Under the pieces are notes generated by a model, which did no database searches, was not told where the DNA came from, and saw only the letters and a list, made by a program, of their open reading frames with translations. The position numbers were made by a program, and so were the translations under genes. 64,000 nucleotides of DNA from Mesostigma viride (lineage: Eukaryota; Streptophyta; Mesostigmatophyceae; Mesostigmatales; Mesostigmataceae): assembly GCA_009746045.1 (NCBI GenBank), contig RPFO01000728.1:107717-171716 (forward strand), given 5' to 3'. How positions within the stretch are numbered: position 1 is the stretch's first letter; each line of letters starts with the position of its first letter. Positions 62,525 to 64,000 of this stretch are shown here, piece by piece.

Positions 62525-62932
62525 GAAACGACGGCGGGCGTAACTATCATGGGAAACTTTGATATCACAAGATCACAATGGACACGAACGCGCTGCAACT
62601 TTCACGACATATTCTTCGACATCGAAAATAAAAAAGAAACGACGGCGGGCGTAACTATCATGAAACATTGATCTTACAAGAAGCTGACGGGGATGCAACT
62701 TTCACGACAAACACTTCGACATCGAAGATGCAAAAGAAACGACGGCGGGCGTAACTATCATGGAAAGATTGAGCTTACAAGATGACAAGTTAACTGACGG
62801 GGGTGCATCTTTCCCGAGATATATTTCGACATCGAAAAGGCAAAAGAAACGACGGCGGGCGTAACTAGCACAACCAATGTTGGTCATGTGCTCTTCCAGT
62901 AAGACAAGAAACGACGGCGGGCGTAACTATCA
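62525..62932. repeat. Five motif copies upstream of the gene cluster
   Basis: GAAACGACGGCGGGCGTAAC at 62525, 62636, 62736, 62846 and 62908 (spacing 111, 100, 110 and 62 bp). The spacers between copies are also related (TTCGACATCGAA..., AACTTTCACGACA), so this is a decaying ~105-bp tandem repeat, not a set of unrelated spacers. Confidence 0.88.
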
Positions 62933-62981
62933 CACGGTCCAGGAAGAGTGACGTTGGCAGAATTATGGTGTTTGTAAAAGG

Positions 62982-64000
<1,019 letters not shown>

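Noticed and set aside
62525-62932. CRISPR-like array (repeats of ~20 bp starting GAAAC with 62-111 bp spacing)
   Set aside because: The 'spacers' are themselves related to one another and irregular in length, the host is a eukaryote with spliced genes, and the same motif occurs singly in introns. It is a decaying tandem repeat.

Overview
The window looks like nuclear DNA of a photosynthetic eukaryote, most likely a green alga. Three multi-exon host genes can be rebuilt from GT-AG (occasionally GC-AG) introns whose reading phases match across every junction I could compute. They encode a thylakoid-lumen PsbP-family protein, a PIG-F/GPI11-type ER membrane protein, and a plant AEX-3-type DENN-domain protein. 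The PsbP gene and the plant-like DENN architecture point to the green lineage. There is no bacterial operon logic, no rRNA, and no tRNA that I could recognise. The species is not identifiable from the sequence alone.

Layout. 1-3540: a pile of broken LINE (non-LTR retrotransposon) pieces ending in (TTAA)n or (ACTT)n tails. 3652-9236, minus strand: PsbP-family gene. 10259-10481: a small TA-flanked MITE. 11621-24268, plus strand: PIG-F gene with very large introns holding a MITE-split (TAC)n tract, an 88-copy 45-bp minisatellite and several other tandem arrays. 25524-27700: LINE ORF1 pseudogene pieces. 29037-46949, minus strand: DENN gene of 15 predicted exons (about 1364 codons, in phase throughout), with introns full of low-complexity DNA. 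49425-51016: more LINE fragments, partly chimeric. 51784-62413, minus strand: a run of closely spaced genes I do not recognise. It includes one large multi-exon gene, two tandem zinc-knuckle-like paralogues and a MYND-finger protein. 62982-64000: GA-rich simple sequence.

Main unusual signals. (1) In two unrelated host genes, and in the unrecognised large gene, segments spanning an exon edge plus its splice site are tandemly copied into the adjoining intron at roughly 55-150 bp spacing, in both 5' and 3' orientations and in several states of decay. (2) A 20-bp partly dyadic motif (GAAACGMC-N4-GKCGYAAC) recurs about 17 times in introns and spacers of the 53-63 kb cluster only, plus four inverted copies. 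(3) A 13-18 bp insert (CAAGGAGACAACC...) occurs at five sites, each flanked by its own locus-specific direct repeat. (4) Two -1 frame breaks in the cluster fall exactly on G7 runs in slippery phase; homopolymer under-calling is the simpler explanation. These are inferences from reading the sequence; no alignments, expression data or database searches were run.
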